Source: an uncultured Ruminococcus sp.
Lineage (GTDB): Bacteria; Bacillota; Clostridia; Oscillospirales; Acutalibacteraceae
NCBI GenBank assembly: GCA_902783815.1
Contig: CACZSM010000043.1
Location: forward strand, 1-6,016
Direction: 5' to 3'
DNA length: 6,016 nucleotides
The translations under genes were made by a program, and so were the position numbers. Position 1 is the first letter of the stretch. Each line of letters starts with the position of its first letter. Of the stretch, positions 5,548 to 6,016 are shown one piece after another. The notes under the pieces were generated by a model. That model ran no database searches. It was not told the origin of the DNA and was given only the letters and a program-made list of their open reading frames with translations.

Positions 5548-5933
5548 ATGTAGCCTCCCTTCAATATGCACAGTTTTTTACAGGATGTTTTGTGCATGGC
5601 GTGGAAATTTATTACGGATATTTATAATTCTTATAAAGAAAATTAAGATGGAAATAATGTATTAAACTAAAAATGAGTAATTGTATGTTTTCTATGAAAA
5701 GATATGCCGTATTTTATAATTTTTGATGATATCGACAGTACGGCATATTTATAGGGTTTTCTGAAAACCGGGACAAGAATCAGTTTGCATCCGTAAATTT
5801 TTTCGCAGGCGAGGATTTAAAACGAATCATACGGGAAAAATGACAGCAAAATGATCGTGAAGGAGGTTTTCAGAGGTTCCCTATAGTGAAAGCATTGCCA
5901 GAACTGAAAATACGATAGAAAGAAGGCTTTTTT
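5548..5933. other. A+T-rich intergenic region without a supportable gene
   Basis: No frame on either strand has a credible start with a ribosome site and a useful length; the short plus-strand frames around 5649-5730 and 5851-5913 are under 20 codons. TATAAT-like boxes occur at 5623-5628 and 5715-5720, but neither has a -35 box at proper spacing, so no promoter for the downstream gene can be called. Inverted repeats are present: ATGCACA (5566-5572) with TGTGCAT (5591-5597), ATATGCCGTA (5702-5711) with TACGGCATAT (5739-5748), and GGTTTT (5755-5760) with AAAACC (5764-5769). An isolated AGGAGG lies at 5861-5866 with no start codon at a usual distance. Confidence 0.6.
5702..5748. repeat. 10-bp perfect inverted repeat in the 3' intergenic region
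   Basis: ATATGCCGTA at 5702-5711 is perfectly complementary to TACGGCATAT at 5739-5748, across a 27-nt loop. One G-U and one A-U pair can extend it outward to 12 bp as RNA. TTTATAGGGTTTT follows, which is too broken for a confident terminator. It may be part of the leader of the downstream gene, or a protein site. Confidence 0.5.
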
Positions 5934-6016
5934 ATGAAAAATGTAAAATCAGGACTCAGAAAAGCAATGTCTTTGCTGTTCGCATCTTTGATGTCAGTTT
6001 CTGTGTTCACAGTCAC
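5934..6016 (+). CDS. N-terminus of a secreted or membrane-anchored protein, cut by window edge
   Basis: The ATG at 5934 follows AGAAGG (5921-5926) at 7 bp. The 27 visible codons give a basic n-region (MKNVKSGLRK) followed by a hydrophobic stretch (AMSLLFASLMSVSVFTV), the pattern of a Sec signal peptide. The likely cleavage region is beyond the window. The mature protein is not visible, so no function can be given. The style resembles signal peptides of exported Ruminococcus proteins, which is only an impression. It lies 442 bp beyond amt and its terminator, so it is probably unrelated to the nitrogen genes. Confidence 0.75.
   Translation, partial: MKNVKSGLRKAMSLLFASLMSVSVFTV

Noticed and set aside
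5861..5913. AGGAGG at 5861-5866 with nearby short frames (ATG at 5851, GTG at 5886)
   Set aside because: The ATG lies before the site and the GTG is 19 bp after it. Both frames are under 12 codons, so no small protein can be supported.
1..6016. CRISPR arrays, tRNA or rRNA genes, insertion sequences, phage or defence genes
   Set aside because: No regularly spaced repeats, no tRNA-like folds, no transposase frames and no terminal inverted repeats with target duplications were seen. The content is ordinary nitrogen metabolism.

Overview
The window is a nitrogen-assimilation locus from a low-to-moderate G+C Gram-positive anaerobe. A type III glutamine synthetase, a Clostridia-style GltB, purine-rich Shine-Dalgarno sites and consensus sigma-A promoters point to Clostridia. 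The gene content and the lysine-rich signal peptide at the right end make a Ruminococcus-like rumen or gut Oscillospiraceae the best guess. This is inference from protein style, not a database match.

Layout. Positions 1-1128 (minus) hold the first 376 codons of the glutamate synthase large subunit (gltB), cut by the window edge. Positions 1129-1553 are a divergent control region. It has two sigma-A promoters, each with consensus -35 and -10 boxes and 17-bp spacing, one firing left into gltB and one right into glnN. A shared sequence element sits exactly 7 bp upstream of both -35 boxes. The glnN leader RNA is strongly structured. Positions 1554-3647 (plus) encode glutamine synthetase III (glnN). 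Positions 3663-3743 form a very long terminator-type hairpin, and 3761-5491 encode an ammonium transporter with a PII signalling domain fused to its C-terminus. A clean intrinsic terminator follows at 5506-5547. Next come about 390 bp of A+T-rich DNA with inverted repeats but no supportable gene, then the first 27 codons of a secreted or membrane-anchored protein from 5934.

How it works together. The Amt domain brings in ammonium, GlnN fixes it into glutamine, and GltB transfers the amide to 2-oxoglutarate to make glutamate (the GS-GOGAT cycle). The fused PII domain keeps the ATP- and 2-oxoglutarate-binding residues but lacks the tyrosine that is uridylylated in enteric PII, so it probably gates the channel by ligand binding alone. 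The glnN and amt genes probably form one operon with an attenuator or partial terminator between them, because no promoter is visible between the two.

The most interesting signals are in the control DNA and RNA. They are the shared upstream promoter element, and a glnN leader in which an ANTAR-like hexaloop hairpin competes with a long-range helix of about 26 bp.
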